A model generated the notes under the pieces. It was given only the letters and a program-made list of their open reading frames with translations, searched no databases and was not told the origin of the DNA. DNA of 64,000 bases from Desulfoluna butyratoxydans (GTDB lineage: Bacteria; Desulfobacterota; Desulfobacteria; Desulfobacterales; Desulfolunaceae), in NCBI RefSeq assembly GCF_900699765.1, contig NZ_CAADHO010000001.1, forward strand, positions 744,001-808,000, given 5' to 3'. Below, piece by piece: positions 9,772-19,918 of the stretch (position 1 is its first letter; each line of letters opens with the position of its first letter). The position numbers and the translations under genes are program-made.

Positions 9772-9963
9772 GTTTTATCTCCTTAAAGGGCTTGCCGTCA
9801 AAATCGTCTGCCCACGCCCTCAGCAACGCCCCCCGAACGGGGCAACGATTGCAGAGCAATGGGTTACCAGCCGGTACACACCCGGCCTCAACTCCCCTAT
9901 CTACCATTGATCCCCAGACAGTGAAACCGTTTTTTCATGCCCCCCGGAAAAGCCCCTGGCCTT

Positions 9964-11571
9964 TCACAGAAATCGCCGCCTGATGCCCCCGCCCACCGGC
10001 CCGAAAGCAAGGGCCATGGCAACACAAAGCCATGCAAAAAAATCACCGTAGCGCACATACAGGCTGGTCAGGGTCATCACCGGAAGGGAGGCCACGCGCC
10101 AGGCCTCTTCATACAGGTCCGTGGCCCCGCTCACGCGCCCCACAGGGTCCACAAACCCGCTGATGCCGGTGTTGGCGCTGCGGGCCAGGGCCCTTCGGGT
10201 CTCCACCGCCCGGAAACGGGCCATCTGAAAGTGCTGGTAAGGTGCCCCGGACCGACCGAACCAGGCGTCGTTGGTCAGGTTGATGAGAAGCCCCGCCCCA
10301 GACCGCACCGACGCCACGGAGAGCTCCGGGAAAATGGACTCAAAGCAGATCTGGATCCCGGCGTGCCAGTCCCAGCCCCTGATGGTGTCTCCCTTGGTCC
10401 CGGCAGAAAAATTACCGGCCGAGGCCACCAGGCGCTTGATGAAAAAAAGCAGGTTCTGAAACGGGATGTACTCCCCGAAGGGGACGAGGTGCACCTTGTC
10501 GTAGCTGCCGATGACCGCCCCTTCCGAGGTGACGGCATAGGCCCGGTTGAAATAGCGCCACCCCTGCCCTGCGCGTTCCGCCGCAGGGGCTCCCAGGATC
10601 CAGTCCGCATCCCCTTTGGCCAGCCCCCGGTTCACTTCGCGGGTCAGGAGCCCGTCCACGGGGTTCAGGTAATAAAAAGGTGTGGCGGTTTCGGGCCATA
10701 CAATCACGTCGGGCTCTTTGGCCAGGGCTTCCGTTGAAAGCGCCTGATAGGTCTTGATGGTTGCGGTCTGGTAGGCTGCGTCCCATTTGACCGCCTGATC
10801 GATATTTCCCTGAATCACCGCCACCTTCAAGGCCTTTGCCTTGCCTTGCGCTTCATCCACCTGGGCCATGCGATGGGTGCCGTAGGCAAAGGCCCCGCCC
10901 ACACAGGCAGCGGCCAGAGCCACAGCCAGCACGGGTGTGCCCCACCCCGAACCGGAATGCCCGTCGCCGTTTTGCCCCATTCCGTGTACCACGCACAGGG
11001 CCAGGGCCGTGTTCACCAGAACCACGAGGAACGAAAGCCCGTACACTCCGGTGACATCCGTCAGCTGAATAAGGGCCAGGGCATCCTGCTGGGTGTAGCC
11101 CAGAAGTCCCCAGGGAAACCCGGTGAGGGCCTTGGTGCGAAGGTATTCCAGGGCAACCCAGAGGACAGGGGCCAGCACCAGGGAATAAAGCCCGCCCCGT
11201 CGCCAGCGGGCAAGGCACCAGGCAAAGCCCCCGACATAGGCGCCAAGGTAAAGGCAGAGCAGGAGAAGGGCGGCAATCCCAGCAATCCAGGGGATACCAC
11301 CGTATTGGTGAATGGTCCCCACCACCCAGCGCAGCAGGGCCAGATAATGGAAGACACCGGTGAGGTACCCCACCCGCAAGGCCCGCTTGGGGTCAGAGGT
11401 CAGGGAAATCACGATCAGGGGGACAAGGGCCCCCCATGCCAGCAGCCCCAGGGCGGGGCCGGGAAAGGCAAAGGTCAGAAGAAGGGCCCCGGCACATGCC
11501 CAGAACAGCTCCGACCGGATGCGGGAACTTGACTCCCCCCGCCATACGGCGATGTCGTTTAAAGATACCAC
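9964..11571 (-). CDS. lnt: Apolipoprotein N-acyltransferase
   Basis: Lnt adds the third acyl chain to the N-terminal cysteine of lipoproteins in the inner membrane. The 535-residue protein has about six or seven hydrophobic N-terminal segments (residues 20-235), a periplasmic nitrilase-like domain and a final membrane helix. The catalytic triad is visible as E294 (WPETATPFY), K359 (YDKVHLVPFGEY) and C409 (QICFESIFPE), with spacing close to that of known Lnt. It starts at a GTG at 11571 eight bases after GAGGAG. The gene ends 192 bases before prfB and is probably a separate unit. Its substrates here include the lipoprotein at 3507-4271. Confidence 0.95.
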   Translation of the reverse strand: MVSLNDIAVWRGESSSRIRSELFWACAGALLLTFAFPGPALGLLAWGALVPLIVISLTSDPKRALRVGYLTGVFHYLALLRWVVGTIHQYGGIPWIAGIAALLLLCLYLGAYVGGFAWCLARWRRGGLYSLVLAPVLWVALEYLRTKALTGFPWGLLGYTQQDALALIQLTDVTGVYGLSFLVVLVNTALALCVVHGMGQNGDGHSGSGWGTPVLAVALAAACVGGAFAYGTHRMAQVDEAQGKAKALKVAVIQGNIDQAVKWDAAYQTATIKTYQALSTEALAKEPDVIVWPETATPFYYLNPVDGLLTREVNRGLAKGDADWILGAPAAERAGQGWRYFNRAYAVTSEGAVIGSYDKVHLVPFGEYIPFQNLLFFIKRLVASAGNFSAGTKGDTIRGWDWHAGIQICFESIFPELSVASVRSGAGLLINLTNDAWFGRSGAPYQHFQMARFRAVETRRALARSANTGISGFVDPVGRVSGATDLYEEAWRVASLPVMTLTSLYVRYGDFFAWLCVAMALAFGPVGGGIRRRFL

Positions 11572-12143
11572 CTGTTTGTCTCCTCACGTGAGATGAGATG
11601 CGGAGCCGTCGGCTCCGGCTGAATTCAATCCTTGCGGCTTCCATGGATACGGGCCTGCCAACGGCCCTCAGGTGCCAACTATTGACCAGCCGCGGGCAGG
11701 GTGTCAATGGATTTTGCGGCGCCCCGGGGCCCGCGCCAGCCACCGAATTCCTCATAAGGACAAGCGGTTGGGGCCATATTTTTATTTGTGATTTCCCAAC
11801 CGGTGTGGTAAAAATAGCCATATATGCACCCTTGATGAGGAGGCTGCGGCCTTAATTCCCGGAAACGCCTCACACCGTAAGGGCACTGTCCCAATCCCCA
11901 GGAACCATAAACCGTGTAACCGTTACACCTCAGCGGAACCGATACGTCGACGAACGGGCCAGACAGCCCCGCCATTTCGCGCTGACATCCCCCTCTTTCG
12001 AGCCCACCCCTTCGACAGGTGACACGGCGTGCGCAGCACCGCCAGGATTGCCGGACAAGAGGCCGGGGCATGCCCGGCCCACAACCCGAACAACCAAATG
12101 ACGCCACAACCCCATCCTTATTTTAACGACGAAAAGGTGGAAC
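11572..12143. other. Intergenic region between lnt and the STAS gene
   Basis: About 570 bases without a supported gene. A small hairpin, GGAGCC-GTC-GGCTCC type, lies near 11602-11617. The open frames here have no recognisable product or good ribosome site. The region carries the divergent promoters of lnt and of the STAS gene, which I could not locate precisely. Confidence 0.45.
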
Positions 12144-12461
12144 ATGAGTGAAATCATTCGAGATGACCGTCGCGTAACCATTCGCCCGGGACGAGATATT
12201 GTCGCCTCCATGGCCGGCGAATTTCGATCGGAACTAAACGGTGAGATTGCCGAAGAGCTGGAGGAGCTGACCATCGACCTGCATGGCGTTGAGATGGTGG
12301 ATTCCGTGGGGATCGGTGTGATCATCGCCACCCACAACACCCTGGACCAGCACGGCGCCACCCTGAAGGTGATCAACATTGCCGAAGACATTTACGGGCT
12401 TTTCACGACCATGCGCCTGGATCGACACTTTACCATCGAAAAGGCAGGAGATTCACCCTGA
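12144..12461 (+). CDS. STAS-domain anti-sigma factor antagonist
   Basis: The 105-residue protein is a single STAS domain of the SpoIIAA/RsbV type. These bind a partner kinase (anti-sigma factor) and are switched by phosphorylation of a conserved serine, here S54 in the VDSVGIGV motif. The beginning (DRRVTIRPGRDIVAS) and the final beta-alpha unit fit the family length. No anti-sigma kinase or PP2C phosphatase gene lies next to it, so its partner must be elsewhere. An AAAAGGTGG site precedes the ATG. A terminator and tRNA-Pro follow. Confidence 0.85.
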   Translation: MSEIIRDDRRVTIRPGRDIVASMAGEFRSELNGEIAEELEELTIDLHGVEMVDSVGIGVIIATHNTLDQHGATLKVINIAEDIYGLFTTMRLDRHFTIEKAGDSP

Positions 12462-12518
12462 GGCGAGGGGATTGTCGGCCAAGCCGAAAGGAGGGGACGG
12501 GCGGCCTTTTTCGGCCAT

Positions 12519-12553
12519 AAAAAAACCACCCCTTTTTTCAAGGGGTGGTTTCA
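12519..12553 (+). terminator. Rho-independent terminator after the STAS gene
   Basis: AAACCACCCCTT and its exact complement form a 12-bp stem around a T-rich loop. A-rich and T-rich flanks make it potentially bidirectional, also serving the tRNA-Pro transcript on the other strand. Confidence 0.8.
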
Positions 12554-12560
12554 AGAAATC

Positions 12561-12637
12561 TGGTCGGGGCGGCAGGATTCGAACCTGCGACATCCTGCTC
12601 CCAAAGCAGGCGCGCTACCAGGCTGCGCTACGCCCCG
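12561..12637 (-). tRNA. tRNA-Pro (TGG anticodon)
   Basis: The minus strand folds into a complete 77-nt tRNA. The acceptor CGGGGCG pairs with CGCCCCG, the anticodon TGG lies in a stem of CTGCT/AGCAG type, and the T loop is TTCGAAT. The discriminator base is A, and CCA is encoded at 12563-12561. It reads proline CCA codons. Confidence 0.96.
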
Positions 12638-12700
12638 ATTAAACGACAGGGAAACTAACACAGTTGCCTGGCCCATGCAAGGGCTAATACCACCATCAGC

Positions 12701-13390
12701 TCAGCGCAGGAGATAAGCGTCGATCCCGGCAGCCACGGCAGCTGCCACCCGCCGGAGGTGCTCGGGACTTTCGAGCCGCCCCTCCTCACGGGGATTGGTG
12801 AGGTTTCCCACCTCCAAAAGCACCACCGGCATTCCGGCACCCCTGGCTATTCCCAGGGGGACCGCCGAGTAATCCACCCCTTCATACCCGTCAAGAAGGG
12901 CCAGGGGCCGCTCCAGCATCGTGGCCAGGGCCTGGCTCTCCGAAATATGAGGCCGATGGCCTCCGTCCCATCCGTTATCACGGCCCGGATCCGTCGCACG
13001 GCCCTTGGGTTCTTGCTGAACAAAAAGGGCGATGCGGTTGGCATCACGGGAGAGCCCCCCACCGGCGTGCAACGAAACCAAGAGGTCACCGTGGAAGCTG
13101 TTGGCAAGCTCGACCCGACGCATGACGGACAACGTGCTGTCCGACTCCCGCGTCAGGCGCACATCACAGGAGAGTCCAAGCTGCCGCCTCAGTTCGAGGG
13201 CCAGTGCCAGGGCCACATCTTTCTCTCGGGACCCGTAGGAACCGGTCACCCCGACATCTTCGCCTCCGTGACCGGGATCCAGGACCACCACGGGCCTCTC
13301 CCCCCCATAACCTGCCGCGGCAAGCAGCAGAACCATGACACAGGCGGAAACCAAGGCCACGGCCTTCGGCCCCCTTCCACTTTTGAGCAT
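12701..13390 (-). CDS. N-acetylmuramoyl-L-alanine amidase (Amidase_3)
   Basis: This zinc enzyme cleaves the amide bond between N-acetylmuramic acid and the stem peptide in peptidoglycan. The 229-residue protein has an N-terminal membrane or signal segment (residues 9-27) and the family motifs: H41 in DPGHGGED, E56 in YGSREKDV, H108 in SLHAGG and the catalytic E192 in LLEVGNLTN. The usual SIHAN motif is changed to SLHAGG. It has no obvious cell-wall binding or AMIN domain, so it is a minimal single-domain form. It stands alone between tRNA-Pro and the trigger-factor gene. Confidence 0.9.
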   Translation of the reverse strand: MLKSGRGPKAVALVSACVMVLLLAAAGYGGERPVVVLDPGHGGEDVGVTGSYGSREKDVALALALELRRQLGLSCDVRLTRESDSTLSVMRRVELANSFHGDLLVSLHAGGGLSRDANRIALFVQQEPKGRATDPGRDNGWDGGHRPHISESQALATMLERPLALLDGYEGVDYSAVPLGIARGAGMPVVLLEVGNLTNPREEGRLESPEHLRRVAAAVAAGIDAYLLR

Positions 13391-13469
13391 TCCTTCACCC
13401 CTTCGGCGGCGCTGCGCGGGGAGGATGAAACCCGAAGCCCCTTCTCATCACGCCCTTCACCAATAGTAT

Positions 13470-13499
13470 TTGACATTGCCCGAAAAATTTGGCTTTAAT
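13470..13499 (+). promoter_or_regulatory. Candidate sigma-70 promoter upstream of tig
   Basis: TTGACA at 13470-13475 is followed after 18 bases by TTTAAT at 13494-13499. It is the best match in the 428-base gap before trigger factor, but it would give a leader of about 310 bases. A second TATAAA-like box lies near 13583. The assignment is tentative. Confidence 0.4.
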
Positions 13500-13818
13500 A
13501 CACAGATTTAACCCAGGGCCCCCGAGAATCGCCCAAAATCTTGATTCCAAGGCCCTTTCAGGCGTTCAACGCCGCTGAAAACTATAAAAGATAAAGCGGC
13601 ATTTGAACAGGAAAAAACATCCCCCGAGCCCCATGCCGAAACCCGGCAGGTACCGGGAGATGATGACATTATGAAACAGGGCTGCACCCTCGCGCGGCCC
13701 TTACGGGTATTCACCTTTTGCCGACCAAAGGGTGGGGTAACGTCAGCAGCAATCAAGGCGCATGTCGACCGCCTGGTTCCAGGCAGGCCGAAAGGGTGCC
13801 GAAGTGGAAAGGATCACA

Positions 13819-15156
13819 ATGAATTTTACTGTAGAAGACGTCAGCAGCGTCAAGAAGACCCTGCATATCGAAGTGCCGAATGAAACCGTTGTCGGCGAAC
13901 TGGATGCAGCATACAACCAGCTGAAGAAAACAGCCAAGGTCAAAGGCTTTCGCCCCGGCAAGGCCCCCCGTTCCGTTCTGGAGCGCATGTATAAAAATGA
14001 TGTCCACGGCGACGTCGTCTCCAAACTGATCCAGTCCGCTCTCATGGAAGCGATCCGTGACAAAGAGTACAGCATCATCGGCCAGCCCGAACTGGTGGAG
14101 GCCCCTGAGCTGGATCCTGCGGCTGATTTCAAATTCACCGCCTCCGTTGAACTCCGCCCCGAACTCGGCGAGATCAACTTCAAAGAGATGAAAATCACCA
14201 AGACCCTCTACAAGGCCACCGACGAAGAGATCGAAGCCCAGCTTCAGATGCTTCGCCGCAACGGCGCCAAGCGCGAGCCCATCGCCGAGGCCCGTCCCGC
14301 AGCAGACGGCGACTACGCCGTGCTGACCTACGAGGGCTTCAAGGACGGCGAGTCCTTCGAGAACACCCCCCTGGTGGAAAACCAGCAGATGAAAATCGGT
14401 GCTGCGGCCATGAGCAACCAGTTCGATGAGCAGCTCGTGGGCATGAACGCCGGGGACGAAAAAGAGTTCGAGATCACCTACGCCGACACCTACGTCAACT
14501 CCAACCTGGCGGGCAACACCCTCACCTTCAAGGTGAAGCTCAACCAGATCCTGGAAGAGGTGCTCCCCGAGCTCACCGACGAATTCGCCAAGACCATGGG
14601 TCCCTTCGACTCCATTGACGTCCTGAGGGAAGAGATCGTTAAAAACCTCACCGCCAACTACGAAAAGAGAATGGAGCAGGAGCTCAACGAGCAGATCTTC
14701 TCCACCCTCATCGAGCGCCATGAGTTTGACGTCCCCGACATCATGATCGAGTACGAACTCGACGCCATCCTGGCCGAGGCCGAGCGCGCCTTCCAGATGA
14801 ACGGTATGAGCATCGAGCAGCTTGGCAAGAGCCGCGAAGAGCTCCGCGATCAGTACCGTGAGCTGGCCGACAAGCAGGTTCGACGTCACCTCCTTCTGGC
14901 CGCCATCGTCCAGCAGGAAGAGATGGAGCTCACCGACGAGGAGCTCGAAGCAGGCTACGCCGATATGGCCGCCATGGTGGGCCAGCCCGTGGACGCCATC
15001 CACGCTTTTTACCAGGCCAACCCCGACAAAATCGATGTTTTGAAGCTTACCCTGCTTGAAAAAAAGGCAGTGCGTCTTATTATTGAGATTAGCGACGTTG
15101 ACGAAGTGGAACCAACGCTCGAAGACGCAGACGCCGCGGAAGCGGACGAAGCGTAA
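13819..15156 (+). CDS. tig: Trigger factor (ribosome-associated prolyl isomerase chaperone)
   Basis: Trigger factor binds near the ribosome exit tunnel and shields nascent chains. The 445-residue protein shows the N-terminal ribosome-binding domain with the GFRPGKAPRSVLE signature (about residues 42-54), then an FKBP-type domain (about 160-240) and the long helical C-terminal domain. The start at 13819 (MNFTVEDVS) follows an AAAGGAT site and matches the family's usual N-terminus; 19 further in-frame residues upstream are not conserved in type. It opens the classic tig-clpP-clpX-lon order. The intergenic space to clpP is 60 bases, so transcription is probably shared. Confidence 0.96.
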   Translation: MNFTVEDVSSVKKTLHIEVPNETVVGELDAAYNQLKKTAKVKGFRPGKAPRSVLERMYKNDVHGDVVSKLIQSALMEAIRDKEYSIIGQPELVEAPELDPAADFKFTASVELRPELGEINFKEMKITKTLYKATDEEIEAQLQMLRRNGAKREPIAEARPAADGDYAVLTYEGFKDGESFENTPLVENQQMKIGAAAMSNQFDEQLVGMNAGDEKEFEITYADTYVNSNLAGNTLTFKVKLNQILEEVLPELTDEFAKTMGPFDSIDVLREEIVKNLTANYEKRMEQELNEQIFSTLIERHEFDVPDIMIEYELDAILAEAERAFQMNGMSIEQLGKSREELRDQYRELADKQVRRHLLLAAIVQQEEMELTDEELEAGYADMAAMVGQPVDAIHAFYQANPDKIDVLKLTLLEKKAVRLIIEISDVDEVEPTLEDADAAEADEA

Positions 15157-15216
15157 CGCCGAATTAAAACCAAGGGCTGCCCTTTGGGGCAGCCTTTCAC
15201 CAAGGAGGAGACACTC

Positions 15217-15831
15217 GTGCCACTTATCCCCATGGTAGTTGAGCAGACAAGCAGAGGTGAAAGGTCGTACGACATCTATTCACGACTTCTCAAAGACCGG
15301 ATCGTTATCTTAGGCACCGCCATCAACGATGAAGTCGCCAACCTGCTGGTGGCGCAGCTACTCTTCCTGGAATCGGAAGATCCTGACAAAGACATCTACC
15401 TGTACGTCAACTCCCCGGGGGGTTCCGTAACAGCCGGTATGGCTATTTACGACACCATGCAATACATCAAACCGGAGGTTGCTACCGTCTGTATCGGCCA
15501 GGCCGCCAGCATGGGGGCCCTGCTCCTGTGTGCAGGGGCTGAGAAAAAACGATACAGCCTTCCCAACTCCCGTATCATGATTCACCAGCCATTGGGTGGA
15601 GCCCAGGGCCAGGCGACGGATATCGAAATCCACGCCCGGGAGATTCTCCGCATGCGCGAAGAACTCAACAACATCCTGGTTACCCACACAGGGCAGCCCT
15701 ACGACAAAGTCCAGGCGGATACCGACAGGGATTTCTTCATGTCCGGCCTGGAAGCCAAGGAGTACGGCCTCATCGATCATGTCGTCAAGAACAGGGAAGA
15801 TCTGGCGAACCTTGTAAAATCGGAGGAGTAA
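15217..15831 (+). CDS. clpP: ATP-dependent Clp protease proteolytic subunit
   Basis: ClpP forms the tetradecameric serine-protease chamber fed by ClpX or ClpA. The GTG at 15217 follows a strong AAGGAGGAG site at six bases and gives 204 residues, the family's usual length. The catalytic triad is S98 ([10 protein letters not shown]), H123 (MIHQPLGG) and D172 (DRDFFM), with spacing like E. coli ClpP. The N-terminal [15 protein letters not shown] is also typical. clpX begins three bases after the clpP stop, so the two are translationally linked. Confidence 0.97.
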   Translation: MPLIPMVVEQTSRGERSYDIYSRLLKDRIVILGTAINDEVANLLVAQLLFLESEDPDKDIYLYVNSPGGSVTAGMAIYDTMQYIKPEVATVCIGQAASMGALLLCAGAEKKRYSLPNSRIMIHQPLGGAQGQATDIEIHAREILRMREELNNILVTHTGQPYDKVQADTDRDFFMSGLEAKEYGLIDHVVKNREDLANLVKSEE

Positions 15832-15834
15832 TCC

Positions 15835-17079
15835 ATGACAAAACAGTCGGACGGAAATGATAAGCTTTTCTGCTCGTTCTGCGGTAAAAACCAGAAAGAA
15901 GTCAAGAAGCTCATCGCCGGTCCCGCAGTGTATATCTGCGACGAATGCATCCAGCTCTGCAGTGAGATCATTGAGGATGAAGGCATCAAGGAGCCCCAGA
16001 GCCCCGAAGTGCTTTTGACCCCCAAGGAGATCAAAGAGCGCCTCGATGAGTATGTCATCGAGCAGGATCGGGCCAAGAAAGTCCTCTCCGTAGCCGTCCG
16101 GAACCACTACAAGCGGCTGGACTCGGCCATGAGCTCATCGGAAGTGGAGCTGCAGAAGAGCAACATCCTGCTCATCGGGCCCACCGGTTCGGGGAAAACC
16201 CTCCTGGCTCAGACCCTGGCGCGATTCCTGGATGTGCCCTTCACCATTGCCGACGCCACCAGCCTCACCGAGGCAGGCTACGTGGGCGAAGACGTGGAGA
16301 ACATCATCCTCTCGCTGCTCCAGAATGCGGATTACGACGTAGAACGGGCCGAACGCGGCATTGTCTACATCGATGAGATCGATAAAATCGCCCAGCGTTC
16401 CGACAACCCCTCCATCACCCGGGATGTCTCCGGGGAAGGGGTGCAGCAGGCCCTCCTCAAGATCATCGAGGGAACAACGGCCAGCGTCCCCCCCAAAGGG
16501 GGCCGGAAGCACCCGCAGCAGGACTTTGTCAAGATCAACACCAACAACATCCTGTTTATCTGCGGCGGTACCTTTACCGGCCTGGAGAAACTGGTCCAGA
16601 GGCGAACCGGCGAAAAAGCGCTGGGCTTCGGGGCCACGGTCACCAGCCGGCAAGACAAGAGCCTGGGTGAACTCCTCACGATGGTTCGACCGGAAGACCT
16701 CATCAAGTTCGGGCTCATCCCCGAATTTCTCGGACGTCTTCCCGTCATCGCCACCCTGAACGAGCTGGGCGAAAACTCACTGATCAAGATCCTGACGGAA
16801 CCCAAGAATGCACTGATCAAGCAGTTCCAGAAGCTCTTCGAGTTCGAAGACGTGAAGCTCCGTTTCACCGACGACGCGGTGAAGGCCATCGCCCACGAAG
16901 CGGTGGAGAGAAAATCCGGTGCCCGCGGCCTTCGGGCCATCCTCGAGCGATCCATGCTTGATATCATGTACGAAATCCCTTCCCTGGAAAACATCAGCGA
17001 GTGCGTGATCAATGAAGATGTGATCCTCGAAAAAGAGGACCCCATCATTCTCTACGAAACACCTCAGCAGCAGGCTTGA
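15835..17079 (+). CDS. clpX: ATP-dependent Clp protease ATP-binding subunit ClpX
   Basis: ClpX is the hexameric AAA+ unfoldase that recognises tagged substrates and feeds ClpP. The 414-residue protein has the N-terminal C4 zinc domain (C13, C16, C35, C38), the Walker A motif [12 protein letters not shown], the Walker [11 protein letters not shown], and the [12 protein letters not shown] segment that includes the substrate-contacting and IGF-type loop area. Length is normal. It is preceded by GGAGG at the clpP end and followed after about 260 bases by lon. Confidence 0.97.
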   Translation: MTKQSDGNDKLFCSFCGKNQKEVKKLIAGPAVYICDECIQLCSEIIEDEGIKEPQSPEVLLTPKEIKERLDEYVIEQDRAKKVLSVAVRNHYKRLDSAMSSSEVELQKSNILLIGPTGSGKTLLAQTLARFLDVPFTIADATSLTEAGYVGEDVENIILSLLQNADYDVERAERGIVYIDEIDKIAQRSDNPSITRDVSGEGVQQALLKIIEGTTASVPPKGGRKHPQQDFVKINTNNILFICGGTFTGLEKLVQRRTGEKALGFGATVTSRQDKSLGELLTMVRPEDLIKFGLIPEFLGRLPVIATLNELGENSLIKILTEPKNALIKQFQKLFEFEDVKLRFTDDAVKAIAHEAVERKSGARGLRAILERSMLDIMYEIPSLENISECVINEDVILEKEDPIILYETPQQQA

Positions 17080-17197
17080 GGAACACGGAACCCCTCCGCG
17101 GAATCACCTGACGAACCGGCGCAGGCCCGGCCCCGTCCTTCAGGCCCCCGCGGGTGACTGTTCCCCTGGCCCTCTGGCCGGCACAATCCGGTTGAAC

Positions 17198-17230
17198 GCC
17201 CTTTCCGCCCCTTAGCGGTGCGGAAAGGGC
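17198..17230 (+). promoter_or_regulatory. Hairpin in the clpX-lon spacer
   Basis: GCCCTTTCCGC pairs perfectly with GCGGAAAGGGC across an 11-base loop. No T run follows, so it is not a standard terminator. It could stabilise the clpX mRNA end or modulate lon read-through. Confidence 0.5.
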
Positions 17231-17340
17231 CCCGGTTTGATCGGCGATCCCCTGTCGGACCATCCTTGCACGTGCCCTTCAGGCCGCTGACCCTTCCTCC
17301 TCGACCAACTACCTTATCAGATGATGGTGAAGAAGCTCCG

Positions 17341-19731
17341 ATGATCAATATACCGAAGATATTTAAAAACGATGATTCCAGTTCCAGCCGTGTGACGCTT
17401 CCGATTCTTCCCCTGCGGGACATCGTGGTTTTCCCCGGAATGGTGGTGCCCCTGTTTGTGGGACGGACCAAGTCCGTCAACGCACTGGCTGAGGCCATGG
17501 GAAAAAACAAAACCATTTTCCTGTCGACCCAGCGCATCGCCGGAGTGGACAACCCCGAAGAGCAGGACATCAGCAGTGTCGGAACCGTGGGCACCATCCT
17601 TCAGCTTCTCAAACTGCCCGACGGCACGGTCAAGGCCCTGGTGGAAGGCAAGGCCCGAGGCCGCATCGTCTCGTTTATCCCCGGCGAGGAATTCCTGTCC
17701 GTGGATGCCGAGCCCATGCCGGAGACCCCGGTGACCGAAGCCGAGGGCGAAGCCCTGTCCCGGGCCGTCATCGATGCCTTTGAAGAGTACACCAAGCTCA
17801 ACAAGAGCATCTCCAAAGAGCTCATCGGAAAAGTCGCCGCCATCGAAGAATCCGGAAAGCTGGCCGACACCGTCGCCTCCCACCTGCCCTTCAAGGTCGC
17901 CGACAAGCAGACCCTCCTGGAAGCGGTGGACATCGGCAAGCGCATGGACATCCTTCTGGGGCTCATCAAACGCGAAGGCGAAATCTTCGAAATGGGTCAG
18001 AAAATTCGCGGCCGGGTGAAAAACCAGATCGAACAGACCCAGAAAAACTACTACCTCACCGAACAGATGCGGGCCATCAAAAAGGAGATGGGTGCCGACG
18101 ACAGCGCCGACGACGAACTCCAGGAGCTTGAGCAGCGCATCAAGGGCAAGCGCCTCTCCAAGGAGGCGGCCTTCAAGGTGAAGCAGGAGTTCAAAAAGCT
18201 CAAGATGATGTCGCCCATGAGCGCCGAAGCCAGCGTGGTAAGGAACTACATCGACTGGATGCTGGACCTGCCCTGGTACAACCGCAGCAAGACCAAGAGC
18301 GACCTCACCGAGGCCGAGTCCATCCTCAACAAGGACCACTTTGGCCTGGAAAAGCCCAAGGAACGCATCCTGGAGTACCTGGCCGTCCAATCCCTGGTCA
18401 ACAAAGTGCGGGGCCCCATCCTCTGCCTGGTGGGCCCTCCCGGGGTGGGCAAGACCTCCCTGGCACGCTCTGTTGCCCGTGCCACGGGCAGGCGCTTTAT
18501 CCGCATCTCCTTGGGGGGCGTGCGCGACGAAGCGGAAATCCGGGGACATCGCCGCACCTATGTGGGCGCCATGCCGGGCAAGATCATCCAGAACCTGAAA
18601 AAAGCAGGGGTCAACAACCCGGTCTTCTGCCTCGACGAAGTGGACAAGATGAGCACCGACTTCAGGGGCGACCCCTCGTCCGCCCTTCTGGAGGTGCTGG
18701 ATCCCGAGCAGAACAACACCTTCAACGACCACTTCCTTGATGTGGACTACGACTTGTCGGACATCCTGTTCATCACCACGGCCAACACCCTCTCGGACAT
18801 CCCCCTGCCCCTGCAGGACAGGATGGAGGTGATCCGCATCCCCGGCTACACCGAGCAGGAAAAATACATGATCGCCAAGGACCACCTTATTCCCAAACAG
18901 ACCAAAATGAACGGCCTGAAGGTGGATGAGATCGACTTTACCCGCCAGGCGGTGTTCGACATCATCCGCAACTACACCCGGGAGGCTGGGGTCCGTAACC
19001 TGGAACGGGAGATCTCCGGCGTCTGCAGGAAAAGCGCCCTGGAGGTGGTCAAGAAGAAGGCCAAGAAACCGGTGAAGATCGTACCGAAGAAGGTGGAAAA
19101 ACACCTCGGCCCCATCCGCTTCCGTTACGGCCAGGGGGAAGAGAAGGACCAGATCGGCATTGTCACGGGCCTGGCCTGGACCCAGGTGGGGGGCGAGCTC
19201 CTCTGCATCGAAACGGCCCTGATGCCCGGAAAAGGCAACCTCACGGTTACGGGCAAGCTCGGAGACGTCATGAAGGAGTCGGCACGGGCCGCGGTGAGCT
19301 ACGTGCGATCCAAGTCCTCAGCGCTGAAGCTTGACGACGACTTCTACAGCAAGGTGGACATCCACATCCACGTGCCCGAAGGAGCCATCCCCAAGGACGG
19401 CCCCTCTGCCGGCATCACCATGTGTACGGCCCTTGTCTCCGCCTTTACCAAATACCCCGTGGACAAAGATGTGGCCATGACAGGTGAGATCACCCTCCGG
19501 GGACGTGTCCTGCCCATCGGGGGCCTCAAGGAGAAGATCCTTGCCGCCCACCGCGGGGGACTGAAAAAGGTGATCATCCCCAAAGAAAACGAAAAGGACC
19601 TGGAAGAGATTCCGGCCTCCATCCTCAAGCAAATGGAGGTTGTTCCGGCCGACCATCTGGATGACGTGTTAAACGAAGCCCTTATCACGCCTGAAGGAAC
19701 CAGCCTTTTCACCAGCCCGGAGCCCGTCTGA
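17341..19731 (+). CDS. lon: ATP-dependent protease La (Lon)
   Basis: Lon is a homo-hexameric AAA+ serine protease degrading misfolded and regulatory proteins. The 796-residue protein has the N-terminal LON substrate domain (PILPLRDIVVFPGM), a coiled-coil linker, the AAA+ module with Walker A GPPGVGKTS (K371), and the C-terminal protease domain. The catalytic dyad is S689 (KDGPSAGIT) and K732 (GGLKEKILAA), exactly 43 residues apart as in E. coli Lon. The start at 17341 gives the usual MINIPKIF-type N-terminus; the frame stays open upstream but without family features. The ribosome site is weak (GAAGAAG). A long inverted repeat follows the stop. Confidence 0.96.
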   Translation: MINIPKIFKNDDSSSSRVTLPILPLRDIVVFPGMVVPLFVGRTKSVNALAEAMGKNKTIFLSTQRIAGVDNPEEQDISSVGTVGTILQLLKLPDGTVKALVEGKARGRIVSFIPGEEFLSVDAEPMPETPVTEAEGEALSRAVIDAFEEYTKLNKSISKELIGKVAAIEESGKLADTVASHLPFKVADKQTLLEAVDIGKRMDILLGLIKREGEIFEMGQKIRGRVKNQIEQTQKNYYLTEQMRAIKKEMGADDSADDELQELEQRIKGKRLSKEAAFKVKQEFKKLKMMSPMSAEASVVRNYIDWMLDLPWYNRSKTKSDLTEAESILNKDHFGLEKPKERILEYLAVQSLVNKVRGPILCLVGPPGVGKTSLARSVARATGRRFIRISLGGVRDEAEIRGHRRTYVGAMPGKIIQNLKKAGVNNPVFCLDEVDKMSTDFRGDPSSALLEVLDPEQNNTFNDHFLDVDYDLSDILFITTANTLSDIPLPLQDRMEVIRIPGYTEQEKYMIAKDHLIPKQTKMNGLKVDEIDFTRQAVFDIIRNYTREAGVRNLEREISGVCRKSALEVVKKKAKKPVKIVPKKVEKHLGPIRFRYGQGEEKDQIGIVTGLAWTQVGGELLCIETALMPGKGNLTVTGKLGDVMKESARAAVSYVRSKSSALKLDDDFYSKVDIHIHVPEGAIPKDGPSAGITMCTALVSAFTKYPVDKDVAMTGEITLRGRVLPIGGLKEKILAAHRGGLKKVIIPKENEKDLEEIPASILKQMEVVPADHLDDVLNEALITPEGTSLFTSPEPV

Positions 19732-19751
19732 TCCGTGGCAAAAAAAAATAA

Positions 19752-19787
19752 CATCGGGTCACTTTATTCCCTTGACGTGACCCGATG
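19752..19787 (+). terminator. Terminator-like inverted repeat after lon
   Basis: CATCGGGTCAC and GTGACCCGATG form an 11-bp perfect stem around a 14-base loop. An A run precedes it and the downstream sequence is AT-rich rather than a clean T tract. Confidence 0.65.
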
Positions 19788-19837
19788 AATATTGCTAAAA
19801 AGGCTTCGTTCCTGAGGGCGAAAGCCTTCACGGCAAC

Positions 19838-19913
19838 GGGCGATTAACTCAGTTGGTAGAGTGCGACCCTTACAAGGTTGAAGTCGCAGGTTCGAGCCCT
19901 GCATCGCCCACCA
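19838..19913 (+). tRNA. tRNA-Val (TAC anticodon)
   Basis: A complete 76-nt cloverleaf: acceptor GGGCGAT/ATCGCCC, D arm with AGTTGGTAGAG, anticodon TAC, T loop TTCGAGC, discriminator A and encoded CCA. It is followed after five bases by tRNA-Asp, so the two are co-transcribed. Confidence 0.97.
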
Positions 19914-19918
19914 CCTGC

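Noticed and set aside
11679..12107. Open frames between lnt and the STAS gene
   Set aside because: They lack ribosome sites and recognisable protein features and overlap each other on both strands.
17317..19104. A 595-codon open frame antisense to lon
   Set aside because: It mirrors the codon structure of a certain gene in high-GC DNA, and its translation is low-complexity with no motif. The same applies to other long antisense frames opposite tig, hisS, the kinases and the gvp genes.
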